Shown one piece after another: positions 25,000 through 39,486 of a stretch of 64,000 bases of DNA. The notes under the pieces were generated by a model. It was not told where the DNA came from. It saw only the letters and a list, made by a program, of their open reading frames with translations, and searched no databases. The stretch's first letter is position 1, and every line of letters begins with the position of its first letter. The stretch spans positions 19,509,999-19,573,998 of the forward strand of contig NC_092565.1 in the NCBI RefSeq assembly GCF_037975245.1, read 5' to 3'. Origin of the DNA: Apostichopus japonicus. Its lineage: Eukaryota; Echinodermata; Holothuroidea; Aspidochirotida; Stichopodidae. The position numbers and the translations under genes were made by a program.

Positions 25000-27900
25000 T
25001 AGCGCCTGTTTTCGTAAGGTATTCGTCATCGTGGAAGCAGATGGTTGACTCGCATTTTGGACAGGCCAACCGTTTGATCTAAACATCCGATAAGATCAAA
25101 ACTAAAAGGTCGGGGGCAGAAAAACTTGATGAGTAGATATGAGATGGTGCATTCATACATCCTATGCATAATAACATAAAGTAAAAACAAAGGGGTTGTA
25201 TTCGCTAGAGAATGGAGAAATCGTACTTCACGAAGCATTCAGAAACTTTCGTCAAAACAGAAGAAGAAGAAAAAAAAAAGGCAGAAAAAGCTTCCATTTT
25301 TACCATCAATTTTTATCATCAATCAATTGAAAGGTTTTGTTTCCCCCCTTATACCTGACGGTTTTCTTGAAAAAGCCCAACGGCGAAAATGATTTTAGTA
25401 GATCTGCGAATGTATGTATATAAGAGACACGCACCCCGTATCATCAGACAATTTAGAAGCCTCATAGATAAAGACAAAGTTAATCGCTTCCAAATTGACA
25501 AAATAGTCAGGAAAAATATGGAAAAAGTCTACTTTCAGTAAAGTGTGCTTTATTGTTTGATTGATTATGCCTTCATCTACCAGCCATTTTTAATTTGAAT
25601 GGAGATGAAACAAGCTTTAAAATGCCAATACGTAGCATTCAGTTCTACTTCCAACTGATGTGAGGCGTGTATGTTACGGGATGATAACGAAATGAGGAAC
25701 TTAATTAACATTGATTAAGAATGTCGCGAAGGATTCGTTACTATAAAGAAACCGAACTAGAGGATTTGCATGGGAGGTATTTTTACGCTTGAAAAAGGTT
25801 GATAACAAGAACAATAAAAAATATATATAAAAAAAAGGATTTCAAAAGTGGTAATTCGTCAGTCTATTAGAATGTGCTTCTAATGTTTAGCCGTATATTA
25901 TGTAGATAACATTGGGAGTTGAAATGTTTTCAAAACCTGCATCGAACAGATAAATGATATACTAATCATTATCAGCATGATTATAATAATCATTATTATT
26001 CTTTTTTTAAATTTTTTAATCTTTTATTTATTTATTTATTTATATTTTTTATAAATAATCATTATTCTTCGTTTTTATTCCCAAAGAGGGAGAATTAAGT
26101 TTTCCAAAGTGTTCACGATGCTGATATTTTTTTTCAGGAATAATTTTGTTTTAGCCATTTGATGAAGTCACGCAAATTAGCTGCAAAATTTATGCATGAA
26201 AATATGAAATATTTTATTCTATGTAAGACGCTTCCTGACAGAATTTACAGAAGTGCATGATTGAACCATATACCGTACCACTTGAGTCATCGTTGAAGAC
26301 ACTCTGCAGGGAAATCAATAATTATGCAAATTTAATACATGTTGACGTCGGCTCTCCACGGTTTAGGCATATCGTTATTAACTTAATTCCAGCATTTAAA
26401 GAAAATATCTAGCAAATCTCGATCAAAAATAAGTATTATTTTGAATAACAATCGACATCAATTTTGTCAGACAGATGTGCAATTCACTTTAAACATGGTA
26501 TTGAATTATTGTTGTTCCGTTTGTGTCTGTGTGTGCATGAGTTTTTGTGTACGTGTGTATACTTGTTTTGTATTCTGAGGACGCGAACAAAGGAATTTTA
26601 AGTCCTCGTACGTCATTTGAAAAGAATTGCCACGTCCTCAGAAGAATTAAGTTGTTAAGGGGTGTTGTTTAAGGTTAGGGCATTTTGATTGGATTCTAAC
26701 AAAAAGCAAAAAACAAAAAGCAAAAAACAAAAAAAAAACAAAAAAAAAACAAAAAAACAATGGGGTCCACTGCAGTCTGAATGTGTGTTAGGGCGTGTGT
26801 GTGTGTGTGTGTCTGTGCTCTCTTGTGCCCTGTTTACTTTTAATGTATTACTTATATATAACGTAGACAACGTTTCGGTCGCACATTGGTTTCTTTGAAA
26901 CATTGATTATTTTCTGATAATTGGAATAACGAACACACTGACTTTTTTCATTAATTTCGATATTTCTCTTTTTAAATTCTGCTGTAAATAGGCTTTGAGA
27001 GATTCAGGTAAACATATTAACAACACCTGAATCCATTATTTGAGTATAAACTTGGAGAAGAAGAAAAAAAACACTACTTCATATTTTTACGGCCAAAAAT
27101 GTCATCGGTTGGTTCACAGCTGTAAAAGCCAAAAAAAAAAAAAAATACCATGGCAATATTATACACATAGGATAACTTCGAAACATGTTTTACTTATTTT
27201 AAAGATCCAAATCTGATAATGGGCTATTATGGTAAATGTCTTCCATAATTGATAGAAATATCATCGAAATGAGAGGGCGTGTTTTCTTGCGGAATATCAA
27301 AGGCATTGTATTGACGATTTTAAGTGCTTGATGAAATTCTGCTGGAACCATTTCAATTTGAAAGTTTTTACGACAACAAATATTTATATTGCGATCTAAT
27401 AAAATATAGTGAAAGATCCCTGCTCGGTTGGGCGCACTATGGAAGCATTTTCGCCAAATTAACTGTTCATTTATAACCTGCTGGGTGGGAAGTACATTGA
27501 TGTGTCGGGCCAAAAAAAAAAAAACTTAATGCAGGTCACCGCATGAAGAAACGGATGACTCGGAGGTTAAACATCAGAAACACGTTCACGTGTATATGAT
27601 ATGTTTGTTGAGCAATGTATTCCAAGTTCAATTATATGATACAGTGTAAGAACATATGTAGGGCAAGTTCAGATAAAAACGTAGGTATATAGTATGAAAC
27701 AGGTTCTTATGTATTTGGTTTTTAGTTTTCCGACAAAAGTTAAATGTCCAATAAAATGTTCTCGCTCGATAAGCACATACTACTTCCTAAAGATCTCACT
27801 ATATTCTTCGCAAATTTATGGAAAGAGAAAACAGAAGGGTGGGAAAGGGAAGGGAGGGGTCCGAGGGGAGAGGAGGGGATGAAACAGCAAAGACGTGATA

Positions 27901-28025
27901 GGAACTCTCGTTTGGCGCACGCGCACGCTCTTCTTTTCGAGGCTGTCCATATATACTGAATACCGCGTAATTCAAAGATCTTTTCAGTGAACAGAGTAAG
28001 AATATAGGCTAGTTGGAAATATTAG
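25000..28025. other. Gene-free stretch
   Basis: No supported exon. It contains A-rich CAAAAAGCAAAAAA-type sequence (26700-26760) and a GT run (26795-26812). An open frame at 27199-27513 on the minus strand (about 100 codons) has no recognisable family and no clear acceptor. I could not decide whether it is chance. Confidence 0.4.
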
Positions 28026-28030
28026 TTTAC

Positions 28031-28448
<418 letters not shown>

Positions 28449-28469
28449 GTTTCCGTATTTTATGGCAGT

Positions 28470-28650
28470 AATTTTTACCTGCCATAATAGCACTAATGTT
28501 ACCTTATTATATCACTAATGCTTTTATTATTTAGCACTAATGTTTAGCATTACATGGCACTAATATTTTAGCATTTTTATGGTACTAATATTTACCTATT
28601 ACAATGGCACTAATGTGTCGTGTTGTATAGCAATAATGTTTACCCGTCAT
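28470..28650. repeat. Diverged tandem repeat (GGCACTAATGTTTACC unit)
   Basis: About five or six imperfect units of around 30 bp, each with a CACTAATGTTTA-like core, directly beside the GAT array. The units vary by substitutions and small indels. Confidence 0.65.
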
Positions 28651-28679
28651 TCAGTGGCAGATACCATCCATAATCAGGT

Positions 28680-30325
28680 GCGTTTCTTCACAGTAAAGAA
28701 AGAAGTTCCTCTAACAAGTTTTAAGTTTTCCAAATAACTTTGTTTTCAAGCGGTTAATTATGAAAGTAAAATGTCATCTCCAAAAAACATTCCCGCAGAT
28801 ATAATGAGACTTTCCACTGAACCAAACAACAAAGATATCATTTGTATACGGTATCATATTAGATAAAATCTTGTCTTTGGCTATAGGTTGTAGTATTGCG
28901 TCTGAATCTCGTCTAGTACTCCGACGAAGTCGTGTAATATACATATATATAATTGGATACCGTACGTATATATACGGCGGTCATAAGGCGTGTAGGGAAA
29001 TTAAGACTTCAAATGGTGCATTTTTGAGGCAAAATTGTATGCAAAATGTCAAAAAACACTTTCCAGTATTTGTTTAGTATTTGTCCTTAATATACATTAA
29101 GCGTTTAAATTTTTATAAAAACCAAACACAATTTCCACCATCGAAAGCAATATTTGAATTTTTCTTCATTAAAAATGTCTTTAAATGATAACGGCACTTA
29201 TATGATATTTGTAATATAATTCAACAGAATGCCGGATATACATTGAAGTGGTAAAGACCTTCAGTTTTGTTGTACACAAAGTCAGCATTAACGATAATCA
29301 TAAGTTTAACATCACATGTGGGGATACAAATCTTTTAATTGGGAAAATATTAATAAACCCTCCAGACGTTAAAACAACTTTGATTGTCATTAATCTATTC
29401 TGTTTAATTATGTTCGGCGCAAATTGTACGTGATTAAACCGTATTTTGCTTGGTTGAATAGCGAGAAAGGATTTTTTTTTTATGAAAACTGTCTCAAATT
29501 ATCGAGATCTTATCATAATTATGACTGGTAATGATCGCTAAGCGATATAAATTATTACAGACATGATTATATTCGATAGTTTAAAATCATTTCATAAATT
29601 TGATATAATCATAAAAAAAGTACAAGGCCAAACTTTCAAACAGGAAACAAAATAATCAAAATATGTTCTTCTTTAAGCGCTTTTTCCTTTCTCTTTTTTC
29701 ATAAATTGACATTAATATTCCATAAGCAATACAATTATAAACTTTACTATAGCTAAGTTTCATTTAAAAAAGAAAAGAAAATGAAATTAGATAAACAGTT
29801 GTAAGAAATTTTGATTTGCAATTATTGATATAGAAAAAAAGTGTCCTTGCGATATTACTATTTATATATAATTTTTTAAATTATCGTAAATTGGCAATCA
29901 AACGGGAACTGCTACTCTAATTTGTAAATGCCAGCGATCTTAATATTAACGTAATTGTCAAGGTAACTGACATCATGGTTTAAGCAGACTACAGTTGGCT
30001 TGTACTTTAATATTGCCTAAACATGTCGTCTGCTAACTAGGTAAAACATAACTGTTTGATCTACCCATAGACAATATCATATATATATGCGTTATACTTG
30101 AAATATATGAAATGCAAACAAAGTGTGGGTTTTCATAGATGATGATTTGAATAGGAAATCTGGTGGACAGGCCTGACGATATGGGAGCGCTACAGCCCGG
30201 GGTATTAAGGTCAGTTAGAGGGCGCGAGAGGGATAAAGAATAATGTATTCTTATTTCCATAAAATATATGCCAACTATACCGTAACTTTAATCATTCTAA
30301 AAGATCGGCTCCTCAAGTTGTTTTG
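28680..30325. other. Gene-free stretch
   Basis: AT-rich sequence with no supported exon, RNA gene or tandem array. Confidence 0.45.
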
Positions 30326-30329
30326 TTTT

Positions 30330-30612
30330 TCTGATAGTTGTGTCAGTGGATTGCGGTTATCCGATAACCGTGCAAGTGGCTCCCGGTTTCTGCGATAAAT
30401 AGTGTATCAGTGTCTCCCGGTATAGGCTACCTGATAGTCGTGCAGGTGGGTCTCAGTATCTTGGATAGCAATGTAAGTGGGTCCCGGTATCTGCGATAAC
30501 CGTGTATTAGTTATTAGCGTCTCCCGGTATAGGCTATCTGATAGCCGTTGAAGTGGGTCCTAGTATCTATGATATCATTGCAAGTGGGTCCGGTATCGTC
30601 GATGCCTCTTAT
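30330..30612. repeat. 31-bp minisatellite with two alternating unit types
   Basis: Units begin GATAACCGTGCAAGTGG and contain CCCGGTATCT. Type A units are about 31 bp (starts near 30362, 30433, 30464, 30540, 30571). Longer type B units of 40-45 bp carry GTGTCTCCCGGTATAGGCTA (starts near 30393 and 30495). The B units recur at about 102 bp, giving an A-A-B higher-order pattern. Confidence 0.75.
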
Positions 30613-30619
30613 GTGGATC

Positions 30620-33540
30620 GTGAACTCTGTGGTAACCGCGCATGGTATACTGCGCGACATCTCTGACAACAACTGTACAGTTAGTTGGTGATGCCCCTGA
30701 CAACGCAGGTGGCGGTCGACGTCCTCGTGCCAACCGCGTACATGTGCCCCTCCCCCCACCATGTGTCCCTTCCCCCATCATGTGCCCCTTCCCCCCACCC
30801 CTATACCCAACAAGAGTATTGATGACCAAACTAAATATAGCACTTTCTCTGCCGATTTGCTCTGAATCGAAAGAATGGAAAATTGTCATAAAACATGAGA
30901 GATATGTTGTGCATGACTACGAAGAACTGATACATAATCCATATTTTATCAAATTCTTCGAGGGAAAATATTTAATGATAAAAGAAAGAAAAAATATGGA
31001 ATAAGATCTTGGAGATTGATGGAGTCACTGGTATGAAAAGAATGTGATAAAAAAAAAACAGATCTTGTTTTGAATTAGGTGACGTCAAAGTGACAACAAA
31101 AAAATGTCGGGTAATCTTTTGAAGAAATACCATTAAAAATGGGAGATCGCACTTACTTTAAAGTAATACGATGAATATATGTATGTTAAACATACTATTC
31201 ACACAAGCGTTTCTCTTAAGATATATCTATAAGGTATATGTGTTTTGCATGGTTTTAAGCCGGACAAAGTTTTAATTGGAGTTTGACAGTTTCGGCAATA
31301 CTGTTTTGTTTGATTTATATAGAAGTGGAGAGTATCTCACCTTAATACCAAGAATTGTCCAATTTGGGAGGAAAATGCCTTTACAATTAAGTATTTAATT
31401 TCGACAGTTACCTTATTTTGCAATTGTGACATAAAAAAGGGTTCTACGTTGAGTTGTCAAATTTATTAAACCTACTTACTAAAAATAATCAAACTCGCCA
31501 ATTTCCCAGCAAGAAAATGAAGCTTAATGAAAGCAAGTGTAGGTATAATGATACCATAATCTTCTCAAAAGTTAATCACACAGCGACTTTTCCATGATAA
31601 TGAGTTGCTATAGACAAACAATGGGGGAAATTAAAGTCAATAAAATAAAATCCAATTTTTTAATCGACTTATATATGACTAATGAAAGTTGTCTATTGAA
31701 GCTAATTATCATATTATATTTGGTATGGGAGAATCACTCGTCTCAGTATTGAAAAAAAAAACGGAAACAGTTTCTTCGTGTTCGTCAACACCAGTTTCAG
31801 CTTCTCGAACCTGACAAATCCTCCCCCCTCTATCCCAGACCCCCCTCCCCCTTCTCCATGCCTTCTTGATCACCAGAAGTTAAGAATATATCTCCCAATG
31901 TTTTGTTATAGTTTTGTGGCGTTATCTTAAGCAAAGGAAATGTGTAATTATAAGAAAATGGCATAGATGATATTCAATATCGTTCTTGATGGGTTTTCTT
32001 ATTGTTTGACATTAGTGTTTATTAATTATCATATACCGCTTTAAGATACCGAATCTTGTTCGCTTCTGGATCTCAAAAACATCATAATGGCATGGTCTTG
32101 TTAATGACAGTTTAACAGAGCATATCATTTTGCAGTAGAATTAACACTGACAGATATATCGTGGTAATTCCTTCCCAATCTGGAGTCTATTATCTTAACG
32201 GTCTAAATGGGGCGTGACAGTTCCGCCTTATCATTTACATACCACACACAATGAATTTCTCGAGATATTAAAACATTAACCCGACAAATTGGGGAATCAT
32301 TACAAAATCATTTAGGCCATCGGAGATGAGAATCAAGGACCCAGATCGGATACATGTAACTTATAGCTATACTAGAAAAAAAAATCAGATCGGCTCTTGA
32401 CCTTTAAACTTATCTATATACAACAAAATGATATGGTTCTTCTTATAGGTCTGTGCACCCGCTAGCAATTTCGCGCTGATATCAAAAGCTCGGCGAGTTG
32501 TCTGGGAGAAACAATTTAATTTTTCTTTCCAATTATCACGGTGAATCTGAAACTAAATCCCTTTGGTCTTTTACTTAATATTTTTCATTGATATTTTTAG
32601 TCGTGGCATTTTTTTTTAAGCATTGATATTTTTGAGGAAATAGAAGCAAGAGTTTTGATAAAGCATCCCGTGGGTAAAGTATTGCCTCGAGATGTGTTAA
32701 ACGCACGTGCTATTTCTGGGCAAGAAGACCTTTACAGAAAGGAAAAGGTTATGACAGGGCTAGTTTCTTTACCCCCTAAGAACTCCCAGAACTTAAGAGA
32801 TTTGTTTTCTTGCTATACTCTGAGGAAAGCGGTGTATCTATTAGAAACAATAACAAAAAATTCGAGAGAAATCTTTGTGAATATGTAGGCTATATATAAA
32901 TATCAAAAGTATCTCAAAAATCTTGGTCAACCAACCATTAAATCTACATTTTTGTGTTGAATTTTTCTCAACCTAGAACAGGAGCCGATTGGGACATAAC
33001 ACGTTAACGGCTCAGTGAACCAATCAGCGGTGCTGAGAAACTTGAAATAATTTGGCACATTTGGCGCCTTGAACCTTAGCAACAGGAAATCTTGTCATCT
33101 TGAAATCTTTCATTTTGTATATCTGTGATGTCATAGTGTAACTATAGGACCTGAAACCTTTGACCCGTTTTCTTTGTTTTTCTTGGCATATTTTCAAGGT
33201 AGAATGTTAACAGTATTATCACTGAAACCAACGTCATATCATTAGGTCATGTACAGAACTCCAATAGTTTAAAACCAGCACTTTGCAAACTACTGATCTT
33301 CATTACAGAAAATTAAAATTTGTAAGAAATAAAGACAACATAAAAACAAATGGAGCACATGTGGCTCATTGATGTTGTCTATAGTAAGACTTGCCCAAGT
33401 CTTCGGCCTTTGCTTGTTTGGAGGAACATTAAAACCGTGATATCTCACAGATGTCTGAGGAAGCTGTTCATTACAATCATTATTTCTATCAAATAGATCA
33501 TCAATAATGATGGTTGGGCTTGTGTCTCCTAATATAACAC
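30620..33540. other. Gene-free stretch
   Basis: A CCCCTTCCCCCC-rich segment (30746-30800) and otherwise AT-rich sequence. The open frame at 32655-32888 (plus, about 77 codons) looks less AT-driven than its neighbours but matches no family I recognise and has no obvious splice border. Confidence 0.4.
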
Positions 33541-33550
33541 AGCTCGATGA

Positions 33551-35091
33551 TACCAGGGACGTAGCCAGGGGGGGGGGAGCAGGGGGAGCGACCGTTCCCC
33601 CCCCCCTTTCAGTGTCGAAAAAATGTTTAAAAACTGTTGTTTTTTAGCATGGTATTTTGTCAGTGCTCTTTAGATCTTGAATACTCGTCAGCTCCGTTAA
33701 CTCAATTATAATCGTAGTAACATTCACGCCTACTGATTCAACTACTTACTTAGTTTGGCAGATGCAATTAGCTAAATTTAGCGTATAGCCTATTACAAGC
33801 CTACAGTTGGCCACTGCGTAATAAAATACATATTGCCTACCTAACCGCACTCTATGGAATGTCACGAACCGTATGCACAACAACGTCGACAACGTTCGTT
33901 CTCATCCTTTCTATGATTCGTCCTAAGTTGTTGCACGAACAGCATGTTATGAAGCTAAGCTAGCAATCGTACGTGATACGCACTTCCTATAAATAATTAT
34001 TTCACTGCTAATACACTGCGATAACGAGATTTGTTTTTAGGCCACTGCATATCTGGCTATATTCCAAAATATGAAAGTTTATATTGTCCATCAGTTAAGT
34101 TGGTCAAATGTATTAAGTCCAGACATTGGACAATAAACAAGAATCATCCTACTTGAAAAATTGTAAAAGAGCACTATGTTTGTCATTCTGATATATTATG
34201 TAAAAGAACATGTAAAAGAATTCAAACAGGAAACAAAATCTGCTGATAATATGATATCATATGATCAGGGGCGTAGCCAGTATGTAGCACTGTGGGCCCG
34301 GGCCTACACTTTTTTGGCCAAGTTATCTTTTCTTAAAAACACCCATATTTCAAATCCATAAGCTTGCTGGACGAGTTTAAGAGTCTAGACAGGAATAACT
34401 ATTGAAATGAACGTAGCAAGAATATGGCTTAATTAGGTGGCCTAGTCTTCTAATTTAGGCTGTCATTTCTATCGCGTGCCGTTTCATTCAACACTCTACC
34501 CGCCGAAAAAGACTATAGGATCCGATCTTGTCAGTGTTGTAACATCTAGTTAAGAACCTGTTTACGCAGATAATATTTCAGTTGAGAGAACAGTTGAGAA
34601 ATTTGAATCAGATGGCAATCGTCGGATAGCTCTCGCCTTCTCTTATTAGGCTAACTTAAACATTTACAGTTGTATCAAAGACAATTACTGGCTATAGTTG
34701 TATCTAAGACATTTCTGGCCTATCTATATATGTAACTACAAGTATCAGCAGTTGAAAAGTAAGACTACTCTGTACATGTACCTTGCTAATTTTAAATACA
34801 TTATGTATTATTGAATTATGTACTATCTTAACTCGTTGGTTTTTTTTTTGGTTGAAAAGTGATATTGAATGAGGTGTCTCAAGTTAGGAAGAGGCCATGG
34901 AACCAGCATGAACACTCGGGAAGGGCCGTTTCGGGCCATCTGGGGGGTTTGTAAAACCAAAAATTTTCTTGTACGCTCCGCGCCAACTGATGGTGGCGCT
35001 CCGCTCAGATCGTCGTGCCTAAATTTTTGAAAATCGATATCAATCGCAAAAAGTGCTCCCCCCCCCTTTCAAATTCCTGGCTACGTCGCTG
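33551..35091. mobile_element. hAT-like DNA transposon, non-autonomous, with nested material
   Basis: Left end CAGGGACGTAGCCAGG followed by a G tract; right end the inverted CCTGGCTACGTCGCTG preceded by a C tract. Near-identical 9-bp direct repeats flank it, GCTCGATGA (33542-33550) and GCTCGATCA (35092-35100), differing at one base. This is consistent with the 8-bp target duplications of hAT elements. The right arm (34900-35091) is clearly homologous to the right arm of the 293-bp element at 53909-54201. The extra 1.2 kb here includes another CAGGGGCGTAGCCAG end at 34266-34280, suggesting a nested second insertion. I see no transposase coding. Confidence 0.7.
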
Positions 35092-35878
35092 GCTCGATCA
35101 ACAGTGTACTATTCCAATCCAGGACAAAAGTTGGTTGTCCATCGTGCTATGTAGCTTACAGAAGAATTAATCATATTTCACAACATTAATTTGTATGTTA
35201 TTAGTATTATTAGTCATAACAACTCACCGACATTCACCATGCCAGGCAACCTCAGCTTACCTCCGAACACCCTTCACTCCCATCCAAATCTCCTCTAAAA
35301 TAGAACAGCGTAATGTTATCATATACTATGAGATGTAATGGTTCGGAAATGTTACCACATATTAATTATCCCAATCTTCATCAAATTCCTGCATGAACAG
35401 TCGCGTCCATTATAAAGTCACGGTATTGTAAACTATCCATAATTGAATTAGGCTGCAAAATGAATTATTAAATTAATACTTGGAATTAAAACTTACCGTG
35501 TATCTTCGCCATAGTATTTCACAGTAGGTTTACGAAAGGTAGTACTAAACCTCCCAGAGCCAGCGGAAGAGGGCTAAAATGAGTAGAAGGAGAGAAAGGG
35601 GAAGGGGGGGGGGCAACATTTCCAAGGTCAGTTGGATCAGATTAGAGGAAGAAACCGTAAACATCACTTCAACACTTCCATACAAAATAGATGCTCAAAC
35701 ATTCAAGTAAAATATAACGTTTTTAAGTAAGATTAGAAAAAAAGCGCACTTTCTAATTACAGTTTCCTTAACTACAATCACAAGATCAGTGTTTTAATAA
35801 CAAAAAGACACTTTCCAATGCAAATGTGATAAAGGGTAATTTTCATTAAAACAATATACACTTCTTATTTAATGTTAA

Positions 35879-36447
35879 TCTATGTCGGTACTATATTGTC
35901 GCCATATTCCATACTATTTCGTCACTATACTATGTCGTCACTATATTCCATACTATGTCGGCACTATATTCTATACTAAATATGTTGTCACTATATTCCA
36001 TACTATGTCGGCACTATATTCCATACTACCGTATGTCGGCACTATATTCCATAATATGTCGGTACTATGTTGTCGCCATATTCCATACTATTTTGTCACT
36101 ATACTATGTCGTCGCCATATTCCATACTATGTCGCACTATATTCTATACTAAATATGTTGTCACTATATTCCATACTATGTCGGCACTATATTCCATACT
36201 GTCAGCACTATATTCCATAATATGTCGGCACTATATTCCATATTATGTCGACACTATATTCTATACTAAATATGTCGTCACTATATTCCATACTATGTCG
36301 GCACTATACTTCATACTATGTCGGCACTATATTCCATACTATCTCGGCACTATATTCTATACTATACGTCGTCACTATATTCCATACTGTGTCGGCACTA
36401 TACTTCATACTATGTCGGCACTATGTTCCATACTGTGTCGGCACTAT
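35879..36447. repeat. 23-bp minisatellite with higher-order structure
   Basis: About 25 units based on CACTATATTCCATACTATGT with CGG/CGT variants. Diagnostic variants recur at larger spacing. The TATGTCGGTACTAT/TTGTCGCC block appears at 35881 and 36055, and CTATACTAAA at 35971, 36144 and 36261. This gives a higher-order period near 174 bp. Open frames here (for example plus 35882-36220) are repeat-derived. Confidence 0.85.
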
Positions 36448-36449
36448 GT

Positions 36450-39100
36450 TGAAACTGGGTCTTTATTTCACCCTTCTCGATAGAATGGACGTTGTAAGAT
36501 TAGTAAAGAAAAAAAGGAACTTTCAATCAAGTAAACAAATTTCTGTGAACAATCTCAGAAATTTGAGAATGGAATGAAGATATTTTGTTATATTTTGTTA
36601 CCGTTTCAAAATGTTTCTTCTTGTCTCCTTTGTCTCTTGTATTCTTTGTTCCTTTGTTGTTGGTCTATTGTTTCTGTGTTTTTTTGGGGTAGAGGTAGGG
36701 AGGAGCTGGAGGGGCAGTGATACAACAATATTGAAATCGAAAATTTGCAACTGAGTTCTCAATCAATTCAGATTCTTTAAAAGCGACCAATGACATTCCT
36801 TTCTCTCAAAGATTGAAATACCCCCCCCCCCCTGTACTAACCGTATCAAATAGACAGACGTCAAATTTATGATGGTGGTTGTAGCTAAGGGGCGTTACAG
36901 ATTGAATCATTTTGTGAAGTGCTTCTATCCAAGCTTATCAGATCATACCCGGTACTTCCCAAAATTTAAAAACAAAGCCTCCAGCGACATTTTTGACCTC
37001 CGCGATTCTCCCCCTTTTTTCTCGGCACTCATAATTGGGTCAACCGTTGTTTGCTAGTCACGGCCCTAACCACCCATTATTGTACTTTAAAGTTATCATA
37101 CCCTAAATTCACTACTCTGTCAACGTTTGGTCCCAGATTTTTGGATACATATAAATGTTTTTTTGTTACCGACGATGTAAGTTTATGACATAATGAATTT
37201 TTTGTTGGGGCTAATTATGGCCATGGTAGTATATACGGGTCATTGTACCATAAAACATAAACTTAGGTCATTCTCCTTTGCACACGTAGTATAGTAAGGG
37301 AATGGTAGCATTATATGAGAAAAAATTGTGGAATCTATAAATGTGCCACAAAATGTTGACCAAAAAAAAACAACAAGAAAAGAGGAATCCATTCCATATT
37401 GTACACCTGAAAAACCCTTAAGGTATTTGATAGTCCCACCAGCCTATAAATATAGCGATGGATCCAAGATTTCTGGAAACATCGAATCCTTGAGTAAAGA
37501 ATGTTAAACATTATAAACTGAAAAATACGAAACTACTAACGAAATATCGGTGCATGAAAAATGGGGATAAGGAACGCGAAAGCGTGCTATTCCCTCCCCC
37601 CCCCACTCCCCCACTGTATACCTTAGCCTATTTTGAGCAACTTTTGTTTAGCAGCTAATTTTAAATGCAAACAATAGTAAAGAAGGGGCCCCTGCGTCCC
37701 ACCACCACCCGCCCCTTTAACCCCCTGCCCCATACCATTATACTATGTAACGGTAAGCAGTTGTGAAGTCGTATTTTGAGTTGGCTCGTATAACTTTCTG
37801 TGATTCTGAACAAGCTACCATGCAAGTAATGTTCACACGTGAGTACATATACTCTCAATCCCATTCAGACATCGCCGATTAATCCAATTAACGAAATTTG
37901 GTGTCCCACAAATTTCTATATATTTTTTTATTACAGTAGCTAACGTCTGCATGTTTGGCCCGTGGCGTAGCAAGGAGCAACATTGATCCGGTGTAGCAAT
38001 AGAAATAGACCCTTTACCAAGCCTATCTGGGTTGGGATTGGGAAAGCATTTATTTGACACCTCTATAGACGCCCGGATGTGGCTTCTGCTGAGGGCAGGA
38101 TTTGAATTTCCCATACTGGTAGATATCGGTATTTATAGAAAACTTAACGAACTTACTGAACAGTATTTAAGACAGACAAAAACGAATAAAATCATAAGAT
38201 TTGTAAACTTGTCGGTCCAAATCCGTTTCAATGACACAATTGATGATTCTATAAGGGGCCTTAAACAGTACATGTGGCCATTTGATATACTTTACCTGGT
38301 CTGACCGACTTAATCCTATTTTTGGTGGTCTTGAAGGCAGATTATAGAACTGGCTCATCTGGATATCCAAACGAATTCCCATGGCACCGAAAGAGTATTA
38401 CAGAGCCCGTTAATATACTGTCTGCTCGTTGAATATCAATACTAGTGGACGGGTGCTGATGAGGGTTTATTTTTGCGGTACTTGTCACCTATCCCCTTAC
38501 ACCCCCTACCCTGGCGCTCGGGCTCCGGGCGGCCGCACCTACCCCACCGATCTAGTCACGCCCCAAGGTTTCATCAGATGTTTGGTACCTGGACTAGAGT
38601 AACAAATTAATTTTTCATGTACCACGTGTTTCTTATATGATTCAACCATATTGCCGATAAACCAGGTTTAAGAAGGAATTAGCGCCGGTTTTGTAAAAGT
38701 TACCCTGATACTCACAACTAACAGTTGCAGGGTTGATGGTCCCTTAATTGTTTTATTCTCGACAAGGTAAGAAACGCTACATAATAAAACAAAATAAAGT
38801 ACGCATCATTCTTCACTGTCGGCATAATAGCTTACAGGTAACCAGTATCTTTCCCAAAATATGCTAGAAAGTAAAATAAAGTACTGATCAAGCGTACTCC
38901 AACTGAGTACAGACAGTAAACAGCCAGATTCAAAGACGTTTCTTTCATTAAAATTGCAGCAAGTCTGAAAACACGTTTAATACTGTACAATCAATGACCT
39001 GTAAAATGAAATTTTAGGATATGATTTATTATTTTCAATGTGTCGATGTGTCAGAGACGAAACTTTGACAAAACAAGCTAATAAAGTGCATTTGTTTGCA
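36450..39100. other. Gene-free stretch
   Basis: No supported exon. C tracts occur near 36822-36832 and 37594-37604. A segment around 37960-38140 has more balanced composition but no recognisable coding. A transposon-end-like GATCTAGTCACGCCCC lies at about 38551-38566. Confidence 0.4.
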
Positions 39101-39112
39101 ATTTTAACGGTT

Positions 39113-39145
39113 ACAGTACTGGTCACAAGTTTTTAGGACGCTAAA
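39113..39145 (+). mobile_element. Tc1/mariner-like terminal sequence, single end
   Basis: The sequence TACAGTACTGGTCACAAG followed by TTTTTAGGACG resembles Tc1-family inverted-repeat ends. I found no matching inverted partner or transposase, so it is either a solo end or a chance similarity. Confidence 0.35.
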
Positions 39146-39486
39146 ATTGCAGACTTTTTCAAAAATAATTGCCTGGCAGTTCTGTCTCTTCAAATCCCAT
39201 ATGTTTCAAAGGTCTGCAGTTAGACAATGTCATACCGGGAGTGAGGCAAAAAAAGTTGAGGGCAGTGGTAAACTGTTGAGCTTAATTTCACCACGGGACA
39301 CGATTTTTTTTTTTTTAGCTTTCTAACATATTTGGGGATAATATAATATAGTTTATGAAAGGTATACCAAAAATACTTAAAAAGCAGCTTCGAACGCCAT
39401 ACTTGTACCTAGGCTTTTTCTTATATATTCTTATTGCACCTTGGAATAATATAAGAATTTACGAAGAAAATAGAGGGCGGCAGCAT

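Noticed and set aside
27199..27513. Minus-strand frame of 104 codons
   Set aside because: It starts without ATG, lacks a clear acceptor and resembles no known family. I could not distinguish it from chance.
32655..32888. Plus-strand frame of 77 codons with balanced composition
   Set aside because: No family resemblance and no splice or promoter context.
35882..36577. Plus-strand frames of 65-138 codons with Tyr/Ile/His-rich repeats
   Set aside because: They are translations of the 23-bp minisatellite in three frames.
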